64,000 nucleotides of DNA, from the NCBI GenBank assembly GCA_002286715.1, contig NSJX01000019.1:265876-329875 (forward strand), given 5' to 3'. A model generated the notes under the pieces. That model was not told where the DNA came from. It made no database searches and was given only the letters and a program-made list of their open reading frames with translations. A program made the position numbers and the translations under genes. Below, piece after piece: positions 36,131 through 47,950 of the stretch (the stretch's first letter is position 1; every line of letters starts with the position of its first letter). The DNA comes from Dentipellis sp. KUC8613. Taxonomy: Eukaryota; Basidiomycota; Agaricomycetes; Russulales; Hericiaceae.

Positions 36131-38101
36131 GTATAGTGTATCCACTGATTCAATGCATATACCCCAGAATATTGCCAAAATATTCTACTTTCTTTGTACC
36201 ACGCCATCAGTTAGTTTAGAGAGCTGGCGCGAGCTGCATTAGTGTCAACGCTGAGGACGGCATATTTGATTAGAGTATGTGCTTCACCATCTTCACTGCT
36301 CGTTGACGCGGTCACGGTGAGTGCCTGGTATTTAAGCTGATGTAGCAAAGATGAATTACAGGTGTCATGATGTAGGACAATTACTCACTGAATGTCAGTG
36401 CCATGGTGCGTAGCGTCAGACCACCCAGCTGGATATCAACACAGTTGCGGAGTCAATAACGCTGGACCATCGCGGAGGGCAATCAACAATATGAAAAGGA
36501 CTCCGCTGTCAGATTTTGTAGGTAGAAGCAGAATCAGCTCGAGTGATGTGCGCATTGTGCGGTACCTGTTCACGGATTTCCTTGAAAATGACCGGACAGT
36601 GGATGCAAAGATTTGTCCCACGTAGACGCCGGCAGGATCCGAACAGTTGGCATCTACAAGCGCCTATAGTCTTCATCATCGACACCTTGTCGCTGCCATA
36701 TCCAGCGTACTTACTACGACGACAATCTCGCCTTCTAATTTGTCTTTTTTCTCTGACAGTGACGTTTCCACTCACTTGACAGGGGATCTATGATGTCTGA
36801 CGCGGGTCCGACGTCGATCACAGGCTCTCGCGCGTCCACGCTGTCGCGATTCCGTTTCCGAGTCCAGCGTGGCGCTACTCGGACCGCCGGCGGTTTCTTC
36901 GTGTTTGGTCGGCTTAGTAGCATGCTGTAGTCGATTACTCAGTGGGAGCCAACCATTTCGGACCGCATATGGACCGCATAGAAGAAGTTCTATTCGCATG
37001 GCCATCGGTTTCTGTGGGAGAACAAGACCGATGTGCCCACCCCTGGAGGCTAAAATACCAGGCGCTGCACCGTCAAATTGTTCTCGTCATGATGGAAGGA
37101 AAGAGATGTACGCCATCTGACCAGTATCCTTTCATGTGAATTAATGACTTGACCGTATTGGCTCAGATTTCAAGCATGCTACGACATACGTGATTGGTGT
37201 AAGATATACACTCGCCGTGCAAGCGTTTTTGTTGTAATCACTGCGCATGCGTATACTAATATTCTGTGTTTTTTTTTTTAGCTAAACGGATGGCACTGGC
37301 ACACCAACTTCGTCATGGTCGGCCTTTCGCCAGGCCCAAAGGTCTCCTACATGATGCACTAGTGCAATCGCAGTGTTTAATGCTCCTTTTATTCCGGCTT
37401 GGCACTTGATGGTATCTGCTACCTCTCAAATTGCGTGTGAGCATGGCCGATATGTGTGCGGTCCAGCTCAGTGGACACACCACACAGGGCTCCATGGCGG
37501 TAGCGCGGTGACGAAGTTGCGGGCCCCGATACGACGATAGACAGAGGAGCTGAAGGTGGGTTAGGTCATCTGAACAGGGTGGCAGATTCCGTCAGGTGTG
37601 TTAATATGAGTCCTCATTCTGTCATTTGTTCGCGCCAAAGTGCTGTTTCTTATCTACGCACAGTTCTTTGCTGGACCCCTGTACAAGGATGAGACACTCT
37701 CTGTCGAGCTTAAAATGTATCGATGCCTGCATTGCGTAGACGCGAGGCAGAGCGTTTAGATGCACTTTTCCGGTACAACATCGGTGTCTCCTCTGTTGTT
37801 TCAGGTTCTCTGCGCCTATGCGGAACTCCAGCGGCCTCTGCGATTCCTCTAGCAAGAACTTCCTAGAGGGTCTAGCGAAAACTTCTCGCTCCTTCGTCGT
37901 CTAATAATGGCTTGCGTTCGCACTGACCCGCGCAAAGTCCGTCACTTTCCCGATAAGGTCTCTTCATACGCAGACTCCTAGTGGAAAAGAAAAAGCTAAT
38001 CGTTCGTATATTACAGCGAGAAGTTGCGAACGGTAGTCTTGTTCCCTCATTCTTCACGAGCGTTCGTTTCCTGCGGCCTTTCAGTAGGTCTTGCTTAGCT
38101 G
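36131..38101. other. 2-kb region with a possible gene remnant
   Basis: Mostly short frames. Near 37130-37362 there is a suggestive plus-strand exon after a T-rich acceptor: LNGWHWHTNFVMVGLSPGPK ending in TAG. The preceding exon would be FKHATTY. The 5' exons cannot be joined in frame without stops, so it may be a decayed gene. No family recognised. Confidence 0.3.
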
Positions 38102-39625
38102 ATGGAGTACGACCATTACCGCCCCCTTCATCTTGCCGATGTCCAAGAACGTCCACGGATCCATCGAGCCTGGGAGAGGCTTAGACATAAGCAGACTCCA
38201 TGGGTGGTCGATTTCTTTTCTGAAGTTGTGCGTGACATTGCATTTATCCAATACCTACCGCTAACGGAGCTGTTTCGCATTCAAGCTCGGCGTATTTCTC
38301 GTCTCCTTCGCGGGTGCGACAGAAAGTTCAGCTGCAGTCGTCGTTAGTCTCTAACGTCTACTTTGGTCCCCGCGTAGGCGTCGGTGCCACGGCGTCATGG
38401 GTACTAGGAAATCTTCTGCAGATACCAAATCTCGGAAGTGAGTATTGCCCAGCAGTACATCATCGTTGCTAACAAGGTGTTGGTTCCTTAGCGCATCAGA
38501 CGGTTGGTTTGGCATACGGCCTTGGAGTCGCGATGGCCATCATTGTCTGCAGTCCTCAGAGCGGTGGTCATCTAAGTCCGGCCGTGACGATCACTTTTGT
38601 CCTCTTCCAGAAATTCCCCACAAAAAATGCGATCAGGTAAGTTTTTTACCCTTCGCAGCATGGTTTGCGCCGGACGCTGATCCCAAATTTACACTAAGAT
38701 ATATTGTGGCTCAGATCTTGGGAGGATATCTCGGGTGTTTGTTCGTCTACCTGCAGTGGAAGCACCAGTTCATTGTGAGCCGTCCGAACACGAATCCCGG
38801 ATGAAATATTGACATTCGTGCTCCAGGAAATCGAGAATTCACTCACGGCAAGCGGAACGCTGGATGCTATCCGATTTACGCCAAACGGTCCCGGAGGCGT
38901 CATTGCTCTCTACGCAGCTCCGGGCGCCAGCCTGGGATTAGTCTTCCTGAACGAGTTCGTTTGCGTACGTAGTCCTCCGTTTTGGGGTAATTTTAAGGCT
39001 CACCATGTGCCCAATAGGATTTTGTCATTGGAATAATAACGTGGACGGCCGTTGATCCGACAAACCATCTGGTACCGCCGTCATCTGTACCTTGGGTAAT
39101 CGGCCTTTCATAGTGCGTGCCAGCGTACCATTTGCATAACTTACCACTCAACCCATGCCGCAGTACGTTGGCCATCTGGGGATTCTCACCTGTCGGCGGT
39201 AGGCGATTTCCCGCTCACTCCGCGGGTAATAGTGACCGTTTTCGCAGTCATCCTAAACGGCGGGCGTGACATCGGTGGGCGTCTCGTAGCCATGTCTCTG
39301 TGGGGCTTGAAAGCTAGCGGAGGACGGTTCGCCGCCATCGCTGCTTTGACGAACATCCCTGCAACGATCCTCGCGTACGTGGTGTACGAGATCTTCATCG
39401 CGGATACTGCCAGGGGTGCGTTCTGCTAGTTGTTTTCAGATCTGCGGCATGAATTGATGAGCACATTTATTACGGGCAGTTGTCCAGCCTTCGCATCGTG
39501 TCGTGCTGGACTGCGACAAGGCGCGTGTGGAATATCGGAGGAATCAGGACAAGCCAGGCGATTTCCCGCCGTCGCCGACGTCCGACATCCTTGAGAAGGG
39601 TCAACTCGCGAGGACCGAGTCTTGA
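38102..39625 (+). CDS. aquaporin / aquaglyceroporin-like MIP channel with altered NPA motifs
   Basis: Six-helix membrane channel for water or small solutes. Start ATG 38102 (MEYDHYRPLHLADVQERP); the N-terminal tail is cytosolic. Exons, about nine, read: TPWVVDFFSEV-LGVFLVSFAG, VGATASWVLGNLLQIPNL, VGLAYGLGVAMAIIVCSPQ, the first pore box GGHLSPAVTITFVLFQKFP, IRYIVAQILGGYLGCLFVYLQW, a loop FTPNGPGGVIALYAAPG, LGLVFLNEFVC-DFVIGIITWTAVDP, the second pore box LNGGRDIGGRLVAMSLWG, and FAAIAALTNIPATILAYVVYE. The C-tail ends at a stop at 39625. The first NPA is SPA and the second is NGG followed by the usual Arg-Asp (NPARD in most members). The scaffold is otherwise intact, so selectivity rather than folding is probably changed. 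Confidence 0.88.
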
Positions 39626-40695
39626 AGCATATTACCTCGTGAGATACGCTGAGAGTTTGGTGGGACGCGACTGTCAGATGATCATGTATGTTCAAAGTGT
39701 GTACGACTTGTTGACGACCCGTATATGTAGCACATTCACGAAGCTATCGAATCCATTGTGTCACACTAGATGCTACATATACTCAAGAGGACGTACCGCA
39801 TACGCCTCTTTGAGCCATCCAGGACTTCGTCTGCCCAGACGTAGGGTGGAGACGCAGTAGATCTTGGGCATACTTGACAACCCAGCCAACGTGCCCACGG
39901 TGTCGACAAGGGATAAACGAGCGATAGCGCCGACCTTCCTTCAGGGCCAGGGTAGCTGTCAACAAAGATTTCGATCGAGGCTACAAGGATTGAAAGTCGC
40001 CGTCGCTGTCAGATCTGACACGTCCCGGCGGCAGCGCAAGGAGGGAGCACGTACTCCGAGGCAGGGTTCCGGACTTTGGTATGGGGCGAGTAAGAAGCAA
40101 TATAAAGACAGGCCATTGGCCATTAGTAAGTCGAGTTGAAACGCAAACGTAAGCGTATCATAAAAGAGGGCTTCCAGGCGAACTCATGCTCATTGGTTGT
40201 TCGAGGGTACAGTGAAGGTCTGTCTGACACGCACGACTCCACCGTGTTTTGTCATTCCCCGGTCGCGGCAAATGCACACCTTCTCTTGCCCCCGTTGATA
40301 CGATGGATGCGGAGAGGATAGATAGCTCCTCCGAGGACCATGCATCCAGTCAGACGGTGACATGTCAGAGTCGTCATTGTACCTGCTTGAGAGCCTAGAC
40401 TATACCTTGACAAAATCGACGCCAATTATTCACGTTCAGCGAGGGATTTGTTGTCAGATATGATATGGTTGCTACACAACCTTCCCGCGACCAACGTACG
40501 CAGAAAACCCGAAGGCAGCCGTCAAGAGATCCGGCTGGAGGTCGAAGTCTTGAATTCGTACTGTAAGATACCATAAACCTAGCACTTTGCAGAACAAAAC
40601 AATAAGTGAACCATAATAAATACACCATGATCCATTACCCAGTCCACGCCAGCCCACAGCCATCGTACACTCACACAGCCAACCACCTACCAGAC
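39626..40695. other. convergent 3' spacer
   Basis: Between the MIP gene and the minus-strand five-module gene. Small frames only; nothing recognisable. Confidence 0.5.
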
Positions 40696-43600
40696 TCACG
40701 CAGCCACGCCCTTCTTCCCCGCAACTGCTCTCCTCGGCTCGAGGCGGTGCCTCATCTTCGCCTTCTCCTGCCTCCTCTTGATGCGGGCCCTGCAGTGCTC
40801 GCATATAGTGCCCTGCGTGTCCGCGGGAATCGTACGATGGCAGTCCAGGCCACCGCATTTGCGCTGTAGGAGCAGGCGTGTCAGCGTCGGTCTCAGATTT
40901 AGCATCATAGGAATAAAGACGTACTGCCGCAGGTGTCGGCGAAGCCGCCGGGGGCTGGGCTGGAGCTGGCACAGTGGCTGTAATCGAAGCGACAGGGGGG
41001 ACAGTTGCTGGAGCACGCGACGCCACCAGTACAGGCGCAGGCGGGGGTATAGGCACGAGCGTGGGCGTAGACACAGGCGCCAGCGGAGGGGGCGACGGCG
41101 GGCCGACCGGCACGGGCGGATGCTTCGGCTCGACCCAATGGAACGTCGTCTCCTGCACCACGCCCGACGGGTCCGCGAGGCTGCCCATCGGCGGCGGCGA
41201 CGGGTGGCTGGGGCCGGGCGCGACCATGACGATCTTCAGCCCCGAGTCCTTCTCCTTCGCGCGGCTCGCGCGCTTGCGCTTCTTCGCTTCCGGCTGTGCA
41301 GGTCATTCGTGAGTAAGGGACTGCAATTTCAGAGAGAGGAATAGGACGCACCGGTGCGGCGCGCGGCGCCTCGGCGTTTGGGCCGCCGGCCATGACGCCC
41401 AGCCCTGCTGCGCCGAACATGCCCCATGCGCCAGGTGCGGGATACATGAATCCGGGCGGCGGGGGTGCGAAGGGGGAGGGCTGGAACGCAGGAAACGGAT
41501 ATGGTATAGGAAAGGGCGAGGGCGTGTAGAAGGGAGGCTGGGCGAGCGGGTAGGACATGCTGAATGGCGGGGGCATATAGTAGGGGACCTGGAACTGGGG
41601 CTGGATATGCGCTGCGTTGTTGGCTGCAGTACCGTCGGAGGCCGAAGCTGCGGCGTTGGGAGCTTGGACGGGAGCGGCAGGAGTAGCTGGGGATGCGCCA
41701 GGTGCTGGAGTAGACGCAGACACTGGCGCGGATGCTGCTGGCGCCGGAGTAGCAGGTTGCGTTGGGACTGTCGAAGGAGGTCTGGATGCGAGTTCCGTTT
41801 GGTGCTGAGAATCGACTTCGGGAGTTGTCGAACCATGAACCTCCGAACTGGCCGCAGGGGATCCCGACACTACGTCGTTCGCTGTGACATCGGGATTTGC
41901 GGTGGTCGCGGCAGCGGAGACTACTGTCTTCTCTGGCACCTTGACGGCCTTCAGCCTCCTCTTGATCGGCTGGTCGTTGTTGAGCCGCATTCTTTTCTTC
42001 GGAGGTGCAAGTGTGCTCTCTGCGTTCTGTGCTGCAACATCCTCGACTGTGGGCACCATCGGTACGGTTTCCTCTAGATGGTCTGATGTCTGGGGTTCCG
42101 GACACTCAAACTCGGGCGGTAACAGCGGGTCCATGAAGACGACCGACTGCAGCTCCGCCGAATTCACCCTCTCGAACGTATCCTGGTCCCCAGTTTCCAG
42201 TGCCTCCTCTCCATACGTCGTCTCCTGCCCATCGACATCGCCTACTATCACCGAGCCCTCCCGCGTCGGCGTTGTGTTAACAAACACCATACCGCCACTC
42301 TCCTCCTGCGCACGCTGGTTCTCCCGGTCGCGCTCGGCCTTGCGGCGGCGCTGCGCACGGTCCTTCTCGCGGTGAGCTTCGCACATCTTCCAGGGTGAGC
42401 TAGGGTCGAGCAGGTTGTGACACCATTTGATCGTGCAGACGTGATTACTGCGACGCAGGCCCCGGGCAGCGGGAGGAATGCCGAGAATAGACGGTCGTTC
42501 GTCATCAGCCTCCGAGGGCATTTCGCTCCTTTCCCGTGTCCCGCCACGCTCATGGTCGTCGCCGTCGCCATATTGCTGCGGTGGCTGCCGGCGGTCGTCG
42601 AAGATGGGGACGAGCTTGCTCTCCTTGTCGCGCACGCGCTTGAGCTTGCTGTGGTGCCGGTTCTGCAGCCGGTGTTGCTCGCAGCGGCGGAATTCGTAGT
42701 TGGTGGGCAGCACGGCGTGGCAGTGCGAGACGGTGCACATGCGCACGGGCAGCGTGGAGTCGGTGCTGTCGGGTTCGGATGAGGGCGGTACGCCGAGAAC
42801 AACGTTGCCCTCCCATGCGCGGCGCTCGGCGGGCGGGAGCTCTGAGATTGGCTGCTGACATGAAATGGCCGATCAATTGTCAGCATAAAGAACAGTGCCG
42901 TAGGCGCAGCCAGAGGAATTTGCAGATGTGGCGCATACGGGCATACAGTCCATGGGGTGAAGAACAGGGCACAGTCGGTCAGCGCAGATGCGATGATAGT
43001 GCGCATAAAGTCGGTAAATTTCCGAAAGGTGAGATAAACGGTCAGTGAACTATTGAACAGAACATGCATGCATGTGGAACTGACCGGAAGGCCGGCATCG
43101 GCTCGGCGACGATCCTCGGTCTCGCGCATACGGTCGAGTTCAGCCATGGCAGACTCGCGCTCGCGCTTCCACTTGACGCGCTTGGTGTTGCCGTAACCGC
43201 GATAGCGGTCGCGGCAGGACTCGCACATCTTGAAGAGGTAATCTCCGGAGATGATCGCCTTGCAGCCTTTCACAGAGCAATAACGCGGGGGAAGACCCGA
43301 AGCTGAGGGCGGGGGGAGTTTCGAGGTGGAGGCGGGGCCTGGGGTAGAGGCGGGTTGATTGCCATCGTGGGGGTCGAAGACTGCATCGGGGTCATTCGAC
43401 ACCGAAGGTGGGTTGATGGGGGGCAGAGTCAGCGCCCCTGCAAGCTCGGAAGACTTCGGGTTGAATAGACGAGGGTCAATCTGGGTGGCCCAGATGTGAG
43501 TCGTAAATTCCTCGGGCTGGTCAAAGCGCGAAGACGACGCCTGGCGACGATATATTGTTAGTAAGCTGATGCAGGAGAAAGCTGGTGAACAACCTGAGGT

Positions 43601-43977
43601 GGCGCAGGCTCTGAGAGAGCATCTGGGGGCATCCATGCAACTGACTGCGTTTCCGTGCTCGGGTCGGCGAGATTAACGGTGTTCTGAATGACGGCGAGCT
43701 TCTCCATCTTGCGCTTCGCGCGCTTTGTGGTTGCATAGATGCGATGGCGACCGCGACACTGGTCGCACATCTTGAGAGTATAATCTTGAGGGAGACGTTT
43801 TGCACATCCTTTAACAGAGCAGAAACGGTCTTGAGGAGGGTCGGGAAGAGCAGCAGAGGCAGACTGCAAGTAGACGTGAGCTGGATAGTAGCTCATTGTG
43901 GCTTGCACCAGACGTCGACGCGGCCCAGTCGCCTCTCCATCCGAATCGGACCTTGAATGTCCCAGCCTCCCACTCAT
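40696..43977 (-). CDS. uncharacterised protein with five C-x4-C-x12-C-x2-[C/H] modules
   Basis: Large protein of about 950-1000 residues in about five exons. Start ATG 43977 (MSGRLGHSRSDSDGEA). It carries five copies of one Cys module, each followed by a Lys/Arg-rich helix: (1) CSVKGC...MCDQC, tail KRAKRKMEK; (2) CSVKGC...MCESC, tail KRVKWKRERES; (3) CTVSHC...RCEQH, tail SKLKRVRDKES; (4) CTIKWC...MCEAH, tail RRRKAERDRE; (5) CGGLDC...ICEHC, tail KRRQEKAKMR. Spacing is exactly x4, x12, x2 in all five. Modules 1-4 are in the N-terminal half and the fifth is at the very end. Between them lies a Pro/Ala-rich disordered region (41300-41950) with PPFxxPYPxP runs. The stop is at 40696. Zinc binding and nucleic-acid contact are inferred from the Cys/His spacing and basic tails. 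I know no named family with this array. The intron at about 42855-43085 is unusually long (about 220 nt). Confidence 0.85.
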
Positions 43978-44106
43978 CGATCCTTATCTTATCACGGCTC
44001 TCCGGCGGCACCTCCCGAGCACTAAGAAAATTAGAACCTCCTCCTGCTCCAGTCCTACAATTTGAATGATGTCTGACTCGAATACGGTTCCCTCTCCCCG
44101 CCCACC
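43978..44106. promoter_or_regulatory. compact bidirectional promoter
   Basis: Only 129 nt separate the divergent ATGs of the five-module gene (43977, minus) and the nucleobase permease (44107, plus), so the two share one promoter region. No TATA box is visible. Confidence 0.55.
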
Positions 44107-46084
44107 ATGTTCGACGACAAGGACGCTGAGAAAGGCCCGCCCGAGGTCGACGTCGCCGACTCCATCGCGGAAAGCGGCACCCATTCCCAACGCTCGCTGC
44201 TTGCCAAGCGGCTCCTTAGCTGGGGTGTCGAGGCCCGAGGTACGCCATACAAAATATCATCCTGACTCGATAATAATCATAACCCCGCGCAGGCATCCAT
44301 CCTATCTCCGTAGAAGAGCGGATAGATACCCAGTTCCATAAAATCTTCTTCGTCTGGCTGTCTTGCAACGCCAATATTCTCTCGTGAGCCCGGGGCCTGC
44401 GCTGCCGATCGATATGCATAAACTCATAGTGCTGCAGATTTTCTGCGGGCACGCTTGGTCCAGTAACGTTTGGCCTCAGTCTGCGTGACTCATGTCTGGT
44501 CATCTTGTTCTTCAACCTCTTGTGTAGCCTCCCACCAGCTTACCTGTACGTCTGCAACTCTATCTGCACTCACCCTCCCCCCACTGCGGTATTGACACAC
44601 ACTTTCCAGGGCGACATGGGGCCCCAAGATAGGGATGCGCCAGATGTGCCTGTCCCGGTACACATTCGGGTACGCTGCTGCCTTGTGACCTTCACCGTTA
44701 TCTTGACCATATTTTTAGATACTATGGTGTCATGGTCCCGAGTCTCCTGGCGCTCATGGGAGGCTGCGGTTTCTGCATCCTCAATTCCATTCTCGGTGGG
44801 CAGACATTATCTAGTGTCTCCGATGGGCACCTTTCTTGGACGTGCGTAGTTCTTATTGTGGTTTCCAACTATAGCTAACACATGGTCGTAGCGTTGGAAT
44901 TGTCATTATCGCCGTCGTCTCGCTTCTTGTACGCGTACATCTCCTTATTTTCTACATTCAGCACCGACCTGCCTCGTGCTCAGGTATCTTTCTTCGGTTT
45001 GACCGTCCTGAATTGGTACGAGCGCTTCGCATGGTTCCCGATGCTCGTCGTCTTCGCAGTCGCTGCAGGCCTTGGTGGAAAGCACTTCGTCAACCCTCCG
45101 CCTGCAGCGCCTGCTACCGCTGCTGCTGTTCTCTCCTTTGGCGCAACCCTCGCTGGATTCGTCATCACATGGTCGACATTCAGTTCCGATTATACGGCGT
45201 ACTACGACTATCGCGTCTCTAGGTGCGTTTATAATCCCAGAAGAAGCAGAAAGCATAGATACTGATTGTTCGCGATCCAGCTGGCGGATATTCATCTACT
45301 CATACCTCGGACTCGTGATACCCATTGTACGTACCTAGCACGTCCTTTTTAGAGACGTCCTACTCACTCAGCGCAGGTTCTCCTGCAATGCTTTGGCGCC
45401 GCAGCCGCAATCTCTGCGCCCTTCGTTCCGGAATGGAATGCAGGTTACGCAGACGGCAACGTCGGTGGTCTGGTAGCTGCTATGCTTGGGCCCGTGGGCG
45501 GGTTCGGCAAGTTCCTCACTGTCCTGCTCAGTCTGAGCGTCATGGGCAACAACGCGCCGACGATCTACTCGCTCTGCCTCGGCTTCCAGACGTTCATACC
45601 CCCGCTTGTCGTCGTCCCGCGCTACGTCTTCTCCATCCTCGCCACCGCCATGTGCGTTCCTTCCTCACATCTCCTCCCATATTGCAACGCTAAACTGACG
45701 CAACGCAGCATCATCCCGCTCTCGATCGTCGGGCAGCACAAGTTCTACGCGACGCTCTCCAACTTCCTCGGGCTGATCGGGTACTGGGCCACCGCGTGGA
45801 TCGCCGCGCTCCTCCTCGAGCACCTCGTCTTCCGCCACGGCGACTTCGCGCGCGGCTACGACCTGCGCGTGTGGAACAAGCCGCGCCGCCTCCCGCTCGG
45901 CGCCGCCGCGCTCGGCGCGTGCGCGCTGTCCTTCGCGCTCGTCGTCCCGTGCATGGACCAGGTCTGGTTCGTTGGCCCGATCGCGAAGCATACAGGCGAC
46001 ATCGGGTTCGAGGTCGCGTTTGCGATCACGCTCCTGTTGTATGTGCCGTTCCGGTGGGCGGAGCGCAGGTGGTGGGGCGCGTAG
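44107..46084 (+). CDS. NCS1 purine-cytosine permease (FCY2-like)
   Basis: Plasma-membrane nucleobase:proton symporter of the NCS1 family, 12 membrane segments. Start ATG 44107 (MFDDKDAEKGPPEVDVADSI). A cytosolic N-tail is followed by IHPISVEERIDTQFHKIFFVWLSCN, then FSAGTLGPVTFGLSLRDS, GPKIGMRQMCLSRYTFG (family signature region), LLALMGGCGFCILNSILGGQ, VSFFGLTVLNWYERFAWFPML, FVITWSTFSSDYTAYYDY, WRIFIYSYLGLVIPIVLLQCFGAA, GGFGKFLTVLLSLSVMGNNAPTIYS, VPRYVFSILATA and LSNFLGLIGYWATAWIAALLLEH, ending RWAERRWWGA, stop 46084. About nine introns. All signature blocks are kept; likely substrates are cytosine, adenine or related bases. The last exon (45710-46084) is much more GC-rich than the first exons. 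Confidence 0.94.
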
Positions 46085-46559
46085 CGCCTATGCAGACCGC
46101 GTTGTTCTTTTAGAGTCTGTCTGTGTCGCTTTGTACTGCTGTCGCTGACACCTGTCGCTTATGACTCGCGCTCGCTTTCGTCGTTGGATCGTTGACTGAG
46201 GATGGTAGAACAGTTGTATTGACGCACTGACGAACTTAGACTACTGACTACTGACAAAATGGAAATCATACAAGACGCGTAGAAGTACGGCTTGTAATAT
46301 ATACTCGGAACCTTTCCCTCCCCTACCCTGTCGTTTGAAGACCCTAGAGGAGAAGAGAGTGTAGGCGAGTCAGTCTTTGCGGTCACGAAGAAGGGAAGAT
46401 GTACTCACGGGACCTGCTCGCGAAAGGCCCCTAATGCGCAAGGTAAGCGGCTGTCGCAAAGAGAGAGCAGAGAGAAGGGGACTTACCGGGGCGCTGAGGA
46501 GCCCCGCGGATCCTCTTGCTCTTGAGGGCGTTCGGTCGAAGAAGTAGTTGGAGGGCGCG

Positions 46560-47170
46560 GGCTTTTGCTGTTGCTGTTGCGCTTGCACTTGACGTTGATG
46601 GTGACGTTGGAGGAAGCCTTGAAGCACACAATGCGTTGACGTCTTGAAGGTACTCTTACGTCTTGAAGCTTTCTTAGCCTTGACATTCTTGATAATGCTC
46701 TTATATTACACCTTGAAGTCTTGAAAACGTTGCGTCTTGAAGGTACTCTTACAGCTTGAAGTCACTTAACGCTTGAGGCACACGAATTCTTGACGTCTTG
46801 ACGTTCTTATTACTCTTGCAAAAAGCTTGGCGCGAGCTTGAACTTGAGTGAGAGTCGTGGCGTGATCTTGGCGCGCTGAGGTCGTCCAGGGTCTTGAGTC
46901 TTGATGTAACTGCGAAGGGTGCGTCAGTGAGCGAAACGAGGAGAGAGAAGGAAGAGACGTACTGGGGCTGGCGAGAAGCCCCGCGGGGCCCGGGCCCGAG
47001 TCGCGCTTGAAGTGCATGACGTTGAAGACATCTTGAAGTTTAGTATTTGGGCTTAATTCACACGATCATCTCCCGCAGGAGGGGTAGGTAACAAGAGGGC
47101 GCTTGAGGCGCTTGGCGTTGAGGTCTTGAGCAATTTGCAAACTTGAAGCGAAGTCGGAGTCGAGAAACGT
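46560..47170 (-). repeat. dense TCAAG-motif repeat tract with duplicated segments
   Basis: The minus strand is studded with TCAAG (CTTGA on plus), often as TTCAAGAC or CTCAAG, far above chance. Within it a 20-nt direct repeat GTAAGAGTACCTTCAAGACG occurs near 46640 and again near 46740. A larger exon/donor-like unit (GCGGGGCT-C followed by a GT donor) occurs at about 46485-46515 and 46960-46990. It may be a locally amplified coding or non-coding element. Confidence 0.7.
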
Positions 47171-47239
47171 TGATATGATATTGCTCTTCACGCTCGTGTT
47201 CGTCTTGAGGTTGGTCGGGTTCCTCTTAAAGCATTGCCC

Positions 47240-47950
47240 TTCTACTTGCCGCGCGCGCCCACCACCTGTCCCCAAAACCAATCAGCGCGAAACCGAGAAA
47301 ACACACTGCGCACCTTGCTCTTGCAGCTGCCTCCGCACGCAGCGCGCACCCACACCCCAACGCCCCCGACGCGTCTTACACGAGAGCCCGATCGCGCCCA
47401 CTGCAAACCGTGCCTCCCCACGCCCCGCCCGCAGCAACGCAGAGGCCCCCTTCCGCCCGGAGGCAGAGATCGCGGAACGGCACAGCGTCGCGACCAGGGC
47501 TTGGGTCGCCATGTAGCGCGCGGTTGAATACGGGGACATGAGGCATTCCAGAAGTAGGGAAGGGGCGGCGCTGCGAGCGGACGACACACAGCCACGCAGG
47601 GCCTTCTTGGGGTGCGCCCGACGGGCAGGAGGCCGCCGCAGGTGGAGTGGCGGACGCGACGTGTGGGGCCCTGATGCGCGTCGGCAGTGCGCGGGGCTGC
47701 GGTGGGCGTGGCGCGGCTTATGCGCCGTGCGCGGGGGCACGGGCCCCGCGAGGCCCCTTGCGGCAGGGACGCCTGCCCCGGCCCACCCGCGGCCGCCCAG
47801 AGGTCCCGAGCGCACGCGCCGTGGGGGCGGCGGGGACATGGGCAGCGCATGTGCGGTGGGGACTGGGTCCCCTGTGGGCGGGGCGTCCCCGAGGGGACGG
47901 GCGCCGGGCGGAACGGCGCACATCCCGTAGGTGCTTGAGGCGCGCTCAGA
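47240..47950. other. GC-rich island
   Basis: About 700 nt of extreme GC content with abundant CpG, lying between TCAAG-rich and ordinary sequence. Long frames stay open on both strands simply because stop codons are AT-rich, so the frames are not evidence of coding. Confidence 0.75.
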
